From Capsulimonas sp. (lineage in GTDB: Bacteria > Armatimonadota > Armatimonadia > Armatimonadales > Capsulimonadaceae), in the NCBI GenBank assembly GCA_025963815.1, contig JAOQAA010000554.1, positions 1-19,129 on the forward strand: DNA of 19,129 nucleotides. The letters run 5' to 3'. A program made the translations under genes and the position numbers. Shown piece after piece: positions 12,542-19,129 of the stretch. How positions within the stretch are numbered: position 1 is the stretch's first letter; each line of letters opens with the position of its first letter. The notes under the pieces are model-generated. The model made no database searches and had not been told where the DNA came from. It worked only from the letters and a program-made list of their open reading frames with translations.

Positions 12542-14917
12542 ATGGCCTTCGAGCCGATACACGCCGGCTTTGTTCAGATGCACGTATGTGATAGCGCCGG
12601 CGCGGCGGGAGATTGCAGCGGGGCGGCCGTTGACGGACACGGTTTTGCCGGGCAAGCCGACCTGCGCGTCGATTCCGGCAGGGAGCTTGAGCAGTACGAC
12701 TTGGCCCGCGCCTTTCTTGGTAGCTTTCACATGGATCAGACCTTGAGGCGCGGGGACGTCGCCTTCGGCCCATTTCAAATCACCTAAAAACGGGGTGATC
12801 ACCACGGTCTTCATGCCGCCGCTCGTCGGACGAACTCCCAGAACGTATTCCGAGAGGAAGCTGGTCGGCCCCGTGGACCAGCCGTGGGAGAGACTGATGT
12901 AGGGGATTAGGTCGAGAATGCGTGCATCGTCGGCGGGAAGGGAGGGATCGAACATTTCCCATGTCGTGGTCGCCCCGCGCGCCATCATGGCGCCCCAGTA
13001 ACGGCGAATTAAATCCAGCCCATCCTGCGGTTTGCCGAGCGCGCCAAAGTCCTGGAGGACGTAATAGCCGTAGTAAGGCGTCATGGCGAAGTCGTTGATG
13101 CTCGTGATGTGAACCGGCGGCTTCCAAACGGGACTGTCGGCTTTCAGAATTTTCGCATAGATCGCTGCTTTTTGCTCTGGCGTCGCGACGCCGGAATACA
13201 CAGCCATGGCGTTTGTCTGCAATCGGTTCCCATAGGTAGCAGTCGCGGAGTCGACGAAATGGCGGCGCGCCGCGTCGGTCAGCGTCTTGGCCCAGGCGTC
13301 GTACTTGTCGGCGTTTGCGTTATCTCCCAGCTCTCGCAGCAGGAAAACAGCTTCATGGACGCCTTGGACATCGAACAGATGCGTCGCCATCAATGTATGC
13401 GGCGTGTGCTGGATAAAGTCCGGCGCCCAGTCCGTGAAGTCCCAGGCGTTTTTGGGATTGAAGAACAGATGGTCAGAGTTGAACTGGGTCTTCTGAAACT
13501 CCAGCAGGGTCAGGATGCCGGCGTGCTGGCTCTTCAAAAACGCTTTGTCTCCGATATGACGGTGGAAATCCGCCAGCTCCGCAAACCAGGACGCCGTATA
13601 GCCGGGAAGCGTGTTGATATCCTGCACGGGAAGCTGTGAGACGGGCTTTCCTTTTTGGGCCTCTTCGCGAAGCATTCGGATAGAGCGCTCCATCAGGAAC
13701 TTGTCGGCGAAGACGTTGTTGATCGTCGCGCCGGTCGCATGCAGGTCGCCGCCCCAGAGGCCCCGGTCGCGCTTGGGCGCATCCCAGATCTCCTCCTGCA
13801 TACACAGGTGCGCCGTGTAGGCGCCCGTGTACCAGATCTTGGTCAGCAGCGGGTCCGAGCAGAAAAAGGAGCCTTTGTAGGCGACGGGGTAATACTTGTG
13901 GTCGCACTCGATCTTCGTAAGCGTGACGGCCTCACGAGACGGAAATGTCAGCAGCGCATACCGAAATGCGCTGTAAGGCGTCGTCACGGAATCGGCGCCG
14001 GCCAGCGTCAGCGTATAAGGACCGCTGTTATCCAGAGCAGGCTCGCCGTGCATGAGTTCGGCGATCGACTCCCCCGTCGTTACGCGTACGGACGCTCCCG
14101 CAGTTCCCTGGAGAACGAGACGCCCGGCGATCTCCTGACCGAAGTCAATTCTGAGAGACGCCGGCGCGTTGTCCGTGGACGACGCCAAAAGCGTTATCGG
14201 TCCACCCTTGGTCAAATCGGGACCGCCCTTGAACTGCCCCGAAATGGCGGCGAACTGTTTTGGACGGAAGGGAAGGTGCGCCAGGTACCACGACGACGTT
14301 CCCGCATCCGGCCAGTCCGTCAGCGCGGTTCCCCAGGGTCCTTTTCCGACAGCCGCGACCACTGAAGCAGATCGCCAATGGGCGTCGTCGAACGCAGCCT
14401 TAGTCCAGTTCGTCGGAGGGTTTGCCGATTCCAGCAAACGCCAATCTTTGCCGCTCCCGAGCACCGTTTTCCCATCGACATCCAATCGAACGAGGATACC
14501 CGCTCCGCCTCCGCCGGTGTTGACGCCCTGCGCCGCAATAAGATTTCGGCCGGGATGAAGCAGTGAACCCACGGAAATCGCGCGCACCTGTTTCCACCCC
14601 AGCTCGGTGGAATCCGTGGCCACAACCTGACGTCCGTTCACAAACACTTTGACGCTGTCGTCTCCTGTTACATATAACTTCGCCGAATTCGCCGAACGCG
14701 GCGCGGCGGGCAGCGTCACCTTCCCGCGGGCATTCACAGTTTGATCTCCCTGCGTTGCCGCCGCCCAGATCCACTGCGCCGCCCCCACGCTCTTTGGCGG
14801 CGCCTTCAAATGAGGAACCGGCAAGCCGTAGGTCGGATCGAGCGTCGGCGGCTTGGCGTGAGCGCCGGTCAGCAGAACGAGTGGGAGGAAAGCCAGCGGC
14901 ATAAAGCGAGGAAGCAT
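12539..14917 (-). CDS. Secreted GH78-family alpha-L-rhamnosidase-like enzyme
   Basis: The 792-residue protein starts with a Sec signal peptide (about 1-21, ending GAHA). It has N-terminal beta domains (about 45-340, including a jelly-roll-like part with GDDSVKVFVNGRQV). An (alpha/alpha)6 barrel (about 345-690) and a C-terminal beta domain follow. GH78 enzymes release alpha-L-rhamnose by inversion. Hallmarks are DAPKRDRGLWGGD (379-391, with acidic residues of the -1 subsite), TTWE (Glu654, probable catalytic glutamate) and HGWSTGP...LGVRP (678-696). The start is the first ATG after a GGAC site at about 10 bases. A minus-strand promoter sits near 14989, and a 15-bp palindrome lies in the leader. 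It is divergent from the Tat GH127 gene, so the pair is probably co-regulated for pectin or arabinogalactan side chains (inference). The stop codon lies in a palindromic repeat. Confidence 0.9.
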   Translation of the reverse strand: MLPRFMPLAFLPLVLLTGAHAKPPTLDPTYGLPVPHLKAPPKSVGAAQWIWAAATQGDQTVNARGKVTLPAAPRSANSAKLYVTGDDSVKVFVNGRQVVATDSTELGWKQVRAISVGSLLHPGRNLIAAQGVNTGGGGAGILVRLDVDGKTVLGSGKDWRLLESANPPTNWTKAAFDDAHWRSASVVAAVGKGPWGTALTDWPDAGTSSWYLAHLPFRPKQFAAISGQFKGGPDLTKGGPITLLASSTDNAPASLRIDFGQEIAGRLVLQGTAGASVRVTTGESIAELMHGEPALDNSGPYTLTLAGADSVTTPYSAFRYALLTFPSREAVTLTKIECDHKYYPVAYKGSFFCSDPLLTKIWYTGAYTAHLCMQEEIWDAPKRDRGLWGGDLHATGATINNVFADKFLMERSIRMLREEAQKGKPVSQLPVQDINTLPGYTASWFAELADFHRHIGDKAFLKSQHAGILTLLEFQKTQFNSDHLFFNPKNAWDFTDWAPDFIQHTPHTLMATHLFDVQGVHEAVFLLRELGDNANADKYDAWAKTLTDAARRHFVDSATATYGNRLQTNAMAVYSGVATPEQKAAIYAKILKADSPVWKPPVHITSINDFAMTPYYGYYVLQDFGALGKPQDGLDLIRRYWGAMMARGATTTWEMFDPSLPADDARILDLIPYISLSHGWSTGPTSFLSEYVLGVRPTSGGMKTVVITPFLGDLKWAEGDVPAPQGLIHVKATKKGAGQVVLLKLPAGIDAQVGLPGKTVSVNGRPAAISRRAGAITYVHLNKAGVYRLEGH

Positions 14918-14931
14918 GTGTCAATGTCCAT

Positions 14932-14946
14932 ACTCACAATGTGAGT
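14932..14946. promoter_or_regulatory. 15-bp perfect palindrome in the GH78 leader, candidate operator
   Basis: ACTCACA-A-TGTGAGT is a perfect inverted repeat with a single central base. It lies between the predicted transcript start (about 14982) and the ATG (14917) of the GH78 gene. Its size suits a LacI- or GntR-type dimer, but no such regulator is in the window. Confidence 0.4.
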
Positions 14947-14985
14947 TCCATACGGTGAGGAAATAAGGCCTGTAAAACGTTTGGC

Positions 14986-14996
14986 TCCATTATACC
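14986..14996 (-). promoter_or_regulatory. Probable promoter (-10 region) of the GH78 gene
   Basis: GGTATAATGGA on the minus strand contains TATAAT (14989-14994), with TTGCCT 19 bases upstream as a weak -35. The same 11 bases recur on the plus strand at 15080-15090 for the divergent gene. Confidence 0.5.
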
Positions 14997-15079
14997 AAAA
15001 GCACGGCAGGAAAAGGCAATCCGAAAGAAAACCAAATAACCACCACGCCATCCAGAATCAGGACACACCTTTCTCGTAC

Positions 15080-15090
15080 GGTATAATGGA
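15080..15090 (+). promoter_or_regulatory. Probable promoter (-10 region) of the Tat GH127 gene
   Basis: GGTATAATGGA contains TATAAT (15082-15087), with a predicted start near 15094 and a 30-nt leader carrying GGGAG (15112-15116) seven bases before the ATG. No good -35 was seen, so an activator may be needed. Confidence 0.5.
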
Positions 15091-15123
15091 TTTGGTAATT
15101 TCGAGGAATGAGGGAGTAAGGCA

Positions 15124-18048
15124 ATGGGTTCTGAACCAAAACCGACGCGCATTTCGCGGCGAAAATTCTTGAATCAAGTGGTCGGCGCCGGGCTCGTTGT
15201 TGGGACGACGCCGTTCCTTCCGAGCGGGACGATCCCGGCAAAGGCGGCCGGTGCGGACCCTGCTCAAGCGCTTCCGCTCAAGACGCCCGCCTCGGGACCG
15301 ATGCCGCCGCTTCCGGCAGAAAACGGATGGCGCGGACCGATGGGGATCGAGCGGATCGCCCGTCTCGCGCCGCTTGGCCACCAATCGCCTCAAGCGGTGT
15401 CGGACGATACGGTTCAGTGGGTCCAGGTGGACCTTGGCGCCCCCACCCTGCTCGACCATATCAAACTCTTCCCGATGATCGATTTCGGCCTCGGCAGCCA
15501 GAATTACCCTGTGCGCTTCCGTGTGGAAGCCTCCGCCGACCCAAACATTGCATCCCCAATCATCCTCGCCGACTGTACCGGAGCGGATTTCCCGGAGCCA
15601 GGCGACGCCGTCAGTCACTTTCCCGCCGACAAGGCCAAGGCTCGTTATGTGCGAATCACCGTCACGCGGCTGCGCGATCGGAAATTTCAGCTTTCCAAGC
15701 TGGAGGTCTGGTCCGGCGGCAAGGACGTCGCCGAAGGATGCCCGGTCTCTGACTCGGTCCATGGCGATCTCGGCAGGACACCCCTGACTCGTGTCCCGCG
15801 AGGACAGGGGGAGGACGTCAGCACGGACAATCCTGGCAATATTATCCCGGCGCGTCAGTGGCGGCCTGTTTCCTATAAGGCCCAGGCGCCGATTGGCGGG
15901 GTCAGACTGGGCGACGGCGTTTTGAAGACGGCGATGCAGGACAACATCGACTATCTGCTCGCATCCAATTCCGTAGACGAGCTGGTGCGCCCGTTTCGAG
16001 AACGCGCCGGCATGCCGATCCCGGCGGGACTGAAGCCTCCCATCGAGTTCTGGGACACAGACCTCCCCGGCTCCAACGCCGGGCGCTTTCTGATGGGGGC
16101 AGGCAACACTCTGCGCTGGATGGAGCATCCAGAGCTTCGCGCTCGGATGAACGCGATTGTCGACGGGATCGTGGAATGCCAGCGGGCCGACGGCTATCTC
16201 ATGGCCTACCCCGAAGAGTCGATCTTTTATAGTGAACGCGGCGCTTACACCCGTTCCTGGGTGACGCACGGTTTGATCGAAGCCGGCCTGGCGGGACATC
16301 CCAAAGCATTTCCGGCGCTTCGCCGTTTTTACGACTGGTTCGACACATGCCCATATCTGCCCGAACTGCTGCGGCGCGCCGGCCAGGGCGTCCAGGGGAT
16401 GATCGCGAACACGCGCACCTACTTCACGCCGATCGGCAAGCCAGAGGATCTTCAGGTTGTTCAGCGCTTCTTCCAGGAAAACTACTGGATGGAGCAGCTT
16501 GCCCAGCGCGACCCAAAGGCGATCTGGCAATATCCCTACGACCATCCGCACAATTATCTGATCACCTCCTTGGAGCCGTATCTAGACCAGTACCGGGCGA
16601 CGGGAGCAACGAAATACTGGGACGCCGCCAAGGGCGGATGGGATCTCTACCGAGACAATTGGCTGCATGTGGGCGGCTCGATCGCGATCTGTGAGTTTTC
16701 CTCATACCCTCCGCACTCCTATTACCTGCACAAGCAGACTGGTGAACTGTGCGGCAGCGTCTTCTGGGCGCGCTACAATCAGCGGTTCCACTTGCTGGCG
16801 CCCAGCGAGGAAAAATACGTCGCGGAGATCGAGAAGTCGATCTACAATAACGGTCTGGCGAATCAAGCCGGGAGCAAAGGCATCCGTTACCTGAGCCACC
16901 TGACGGGACACAAAGACACCGTGACGTCCCACAACACCTGCTGTGAAGGCCAGGGGACGCGGCTGCTTGGCTCGCTCCCCGAGTACATCTATTCCACGGC
17001 AAAAGATGGCCTCTACGTCAACCTATTCCACGCATCCTCGATTGAGTGGGCGCAAGGCAGCCAAAATCTGAAGCTGGCCATGGAGACTGAATTCCCGTTC
17101 AAGCCCGAAGTCAAGCTCACTTTGGACACGTCGAACTCCGTCAAGTCTTCCATCCGCGTGCGCATTCCCACATGGGCGAGCAAACCCATGCCGATCCACG
17201 TCAACGGCAAGCGCGCGGCCACCGGCAAGCCGGGAACGTATGTCGCCCTGGACCGCGCCTGGAAATCCGGGGACGTCATTGAGTTCACGCTTCCTATGGA
17301 ATTTCAACAGACTCGCTATGCAGGCATGGACCCCGGCTTCGGCCAGGAGCGTTTCGCATTGGAGTACGGTCCGATCCTGATGGCGCTGGTCGGCAAGACC
17401 GGCGGCGGCAAGGGCGAGCGTCTCAATCTAAATTCCGATGATCTGGCGGCGAGCCTCTCCCCCATCCCGGACCAGCCGCTGCACTTCGCCGTGGCGGGTC
17501 ACACGAATCATCACTATAGGCCTTACTGGCAGGTTCAGGAAGAAGAGTTCACCTGCTATCCCGTCATCGGGACATCAGATTCAACGACGACGGAGCCGGC
17601 CGAAGCCGGCAATCTCGCCCTCGCCAGCCTGGGCGCCAAAGCGGCGTCCGACAGCGAGTACGCCAACGAACCGGGCGGCACGGCAAGAATCATCGACGAT
17701 CACTTTGTCTCGGCGGGCCAGGAGGCTCATCGGTGGCACTCGTCGCTGGACACGCCGCACCCGCACTGGATCGAGGTCACTCTGCCGCAGGCCACAAAAA
17801 TCGGCCGCGTGGTGATCCGTTTCGCCGACCCCGAAGGGCATCCCGTCGATTTCGACGGGATCGTACGCGTCAACGGCAAAGACAAAACAATCTTCCAAGA
17901 AAGCAACTACGCCGACCCGCTCCACTACCGCGCGACTTTCAAACCAATCACCACGGACACCTTCCGCCTCGTCATCCGCGCCTCCGCGAACCCGGCCTTT
18001 CCCAACGCCGCGCAAATCAGCCGGATCGAACTTTACCCGCCGGGTTAA
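15124..18048 (+). CDS. Tat-exported GH127-like (DUF1680) glycosidase flanked by discoidin-like domains
   Basis: The 974-residue protein has a twin-arginine signal (SRRKFL, residues 11-16, then a hydrophobic stretch and AKA near 40-42), so it is exported folded. A discoidin-like domain (about 70-200, WVQVDLGAPTLLDHIKLFP) precedes the DUF1680 catalytic region (about 240-800). Another discoidin-like domain ends the protein (about 830-974). The GH127 zinc/cysteine site aligns: GELC (Glu541, Cys543) and NTCC (Cys606, Cys607), with Glu525 sixteen residues before Glu541 as in characterised GH127 enzymes. The surrounding sequence is far from the 4279 gene product (TCCEGQG instead of CPCCPP), so it is a different subfamily and its sugar specificity is open. 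A GC-rich hairpin is read in frame as about 12 linker residues (about 218-231). It is divergent from GH78, and its 3' end overlaps the HAF gene by 32 bp. Confidence 0.87.
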   Translation: MGSEPKPTRISRRKFLNQVVGAGLVVGTTPFLPSGTIPAKAAGADPAQALPLKTPASGPMPPLPAENGWRGPMGIERIARLAPLGHQSPQAVSDDTVQWVQVDLGAPTLLDHIKLFPMIDFGLGSQNYPVRFRVEASADPNIASPIILADCTGADFPEPGDAVSHFPADKAKARYVRITVTRLRDRKFQLSKLEVWSGGKDVAEGCPVSDSVHGDLGRTPLTRVPRGQGEDVSTDNPGNIIPARQWRPVSYKAQAPIGGVRLGDGVLKTAMQDNIDYLLASNSVDELVRPFRERAGMPIPAGLKPPIEFWDTDLPGSNAGRFLMGAGNTLRWMEHPELRARMNAIVDGIVECQRADGYLMAYPEESIFYSERGAYTRSWVTHGLIEAGLAGHPKAFPALRRFYDWFDTCPYLPELLRRAGQGVQGMIANTRTYFTPIGKPEDLQVVQRFFQENYWMEQLAQRDPKAIWQYPYDHPHNYLITSLEPYLDQYRATGATKYWDAAKGGWDLYRDNWLHVGGSIAICEFSSYPPHSYYLHKQTGELCGSVFWARYNQRFHLLAPSEEKYVAEIEKSIYNNGLANQAGSKGIRYLSHLTGHKDTVTSHNTCCEGQGTRLLGSLPEYIYSTAKDGLYVNLFHASSIEWAQGSQNLKLAMETEFPFKPEVKLTLDTSNSVKSSIRVRIPTWASKPMPIHVNGKRAATGKPGTYVALDRAWKSGDVIEFTLPMEFQQTRYAGMDPGFGQERFALEYGPILMALVGKTGGGKGERLNLNSDDLAASLSPIPDQPLHFAVAGHTNHHYRPYWQVQEEEFTCYPVIGTSDSTTTEPAEAGNLALASLGAKAASDSEYANEPGGTARIIDDHFVSAGQEAHRWHSSLDTPHPHWIEVTLPQATKIGRVVIRFADPEGHPVDFDGIVRVNGKDKTIFQESNYADPLHYRATFKPITTDTFRLVIRASANPAFPNAAQISRIELYPPG
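15781..15810. repeat. In-frame palindrome in the linker of the Tat GH127 gene
   Basis: CCCCTG (15781-15786) pairs with CAGGGG (15805-15810), and inside it CTCG (15788-15791) pairs with CGAG (15799-15802) around a TGTCCCG loop. It encodes PLTRVPRGQG between the N-terminal discoidin-like domain and the catalytic domain, and it looks like a captured REP-type sequence. Confidence 0.55.
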
Positions 18049-19114
18049 TTAGCGTCAGCAACACGGCGTATCCATTGTGATTCTTTGTCGCCTGCGCGAT
18101 GATTTGGCCGCGCGCATTGATTTGCTGAGCTTCCGTGAGGATCCAGCCCGACGCCCCCACCAACATTTGGTTGAGGTCCAGCATGACGCCATCTCGCCAT
18201 AGTACGGCGTGCTTTCTTCGATAAGGGCCCGACTCGCCAACGATCAGTCCGTGGTCGTTGACCGATAATGCACAGCTGTCGGCTGTTCCAGCACCGATAT
18301 CTAAGATCCGACCGTTGCGCCATAGGACAGCGTGAGCCACGGATGCGTTGATCATCGAATATCCCACAACGAGATTTTGATTATTGATTGCCAGGGCGCT
18401 GCTCTGGCCTCCTGCAAGAGCGCCAAGGTCAGTCACGCGTCGATTGCGCCAAAGAAGCGCATGGGGGACATTCGTCCCATCATTTCCTCGGCCACTATTG
18501 CCCACCACAACTCCCGATTCATTGATATCGAAAGCGCCCCCCTGCCCCAAGTCGATGGTTTTCCCCTGCTTCCACAGAATAGCGTGCGTTGGATTTTCAT
18601 TCGACGGCGTATTATCCTGGGACTCTCCGACAACTTCCCCGCGATCATTGATCGCATGAGGAATGAAACCCGCAGCTACTGACGTTATTTTCCCTTTCCT
18701 CCAAATAAATGTGTCATACGTGATGCTCAGCCAGGCGCCGCTTACTTCAAAGACAAACGCGCCCGTGACTTCTCCGCGATTGTTCACTCCTCCTAAAATC
18801 ACGCTTGAGCAGCCCTGAGGCCTCGGGAAAGAGGCGAAATCCAGCCCTTGATCCAGACCGGGAAGCGCGGCAAACGGACGCCGTCGCCAGTTTCCACCCT
18901 CTCCGATCATCTGGCCACGATCATTCATTTTCTCGGCTAAGGGAACGCTATCTGTACACAAAACAGTCAAACGATAGCGAGTCCGATCGATAACGGTCTC
19001 GCGAGAAGCCGCATAAGACCGCCCCGTCCCTATAAAGGGAATCGTAACCGAAATAAAGATCATGAGAGAGACGGCATTTCGATTGAGGTAAAGAAAAATG
19101 GCTGAACGACACAT
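18017..19114 (-). CDS. Secreted HAF-repeat protein, unknown function
   Basis: The 365-residue protein begins with a long signal-like segment (hydrophobic LMIFISVTIPFIG, likely cleaved near SYAAS). Seven imperfect repeats of about 40-50 residues follow, with the HAF pattern: IN-x-x-G-x-VVG, then HA-x-LW-x-x-G, then DLG. Clear copies are HAILWKQGKTIDLG, HALLWRNRRVTDLGALAGG, HAVLWRNGRILDIG and HAVLWRDGVMLDL. HAF-repeat proteins are predicted beta-propeller-like extracellular proteins without a firm biochemical role. I chose the ATG at 19114 because GAGGA lies five bases upstream; ATG 19126 in the same frame is possible. The stop lies inside the 3' end of the GH127 gene, giving a 32-bp tail-to-tail overlap. 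The upstream region is cut by the window edge, so promoter and operon context are unseen. Confidence 0.85.
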   Translation of the reverse strand: MCRSAIFLYLNRNAVSLMIFISVTIPFIGTGRSYAASRETVIDRTRYRLTVLCTDSVPLAEKMNDRGQMIGEGGNWRRRPFAALPGLDQGLDFASFPRPQGCSSVILGGVNNRGEVTGAFVFEVSGAWLSITYDTFIWRKGKITSVAAGFIPHAINDRGEVVGESQDNTPSNENPTHAILWKQGKTIDLGQGGAFDINESGVVVGNSGRGNDGTNVPHALLWRNRRVTDLGALAGGQSSALAINNQNLVVGYSMINASVAHAVLWRNGRILDIGAGTADSCALSVNDHGLIVGESGPYRRKHAVLWRDGVMLDLNQMLVGASGWILTEAQQINARGQIIAQATKNHNGYAVLLTLINPAGKVRSG

Positions 19115-19119
19115 AAAAG

Positions 19120-19124
19120 TCCTC
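19120..19124 (-). promoter_or_regulatory. Ribosome binding site of the HAF-repeat gene
   Basis: GAGGA on the minus strand, five bases before ATG 19114 and inside the longer candidate frame, favours the 19114 start. Confidence 0.55.
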
Positions 19125-19129
19125 ATTAT

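Noticed and set aside
15058-16551. 497-codon open frame on the minus strand
   Set aside because: It is the mirror frame of the Tat GH127 gene, starts inside that gene and has no recognisable domain.

Overview
The window is bacterial chromosome with a moderately high GC content (my estimate is close to 60%, not computed). It has clear Shine-Dalgarno sites, sigma70-like TATAAT promoters, Sec and Tat signal peptides, and many palindromic repeats. No rRNA, tRNA, CRISPR array, transposase or prophage core was seen. The mix of guanidine hydrolase, DUF1680/GH127 and GH78 glycosidases, phosphoketolase and a HAF-repeat protein suggests a plant-polymer-degrading soil or phyllosphere bacterium. An Armatimonadota-like lineage is my tentative guess, and the sequence alone does not prove it.

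Left region (1-3165): a three-gene minus-strand operon encodes an arginase-family enzyme that best fits the Ni-dependent guanidine hydrolases (gdmH), followed by the nickel chaperones hypA and hypB. It is transcribed away from a divergent Lrp/AsnC-type regulator. The intergenic region carries a symmetric array of ATGACGA half-sites spaced about three helical turns apart, overlapping both promoters. Together these read as a guanidine-to-urea-plus-ammonia module with its own metal supply and regulator. A 169-bp fold-back element lies just after hypB.

Middle region (3166-10324): a 37-residue membrane protein and an unrecognised 254-residue protein lie on the minus strand. Divergent from them is a secreted GH127 (DUF1680) beta-L-arabinofuranosidase-like enzyme with a C-terminal discoidin-like module. 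Convergent with that is an xfp-ackA operon (phosphoketolase plus acetate kinase), which turns xylulose 5-phosphate or fructose 6-phosphate into acetyl phosphate and then acetate plus ATP. Arabinose released by the glycosidases could feed this route (inference).

Right region (10446-19129): a P-loop kinase-like protein is divergent from a three-TM protein of unknown function. A nested palindromic element follows, then a secreted GH78 alpha-L-rhamnosidase-like enzyme divergent from a Tat-exported GH127-like enzyme flanked by discoidin-like modules. A secreted HAF-repeat protein overlaps the 3' end of the last gene tail to tail. The GH127/GH78 set points to arabinose- and rhamnose-containing plant polymers such as pectin side chains or arabinogalactan. 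Two coding regions (ackA and the Tat GH127) appear to carry short palindromes read in frame as extra residues.
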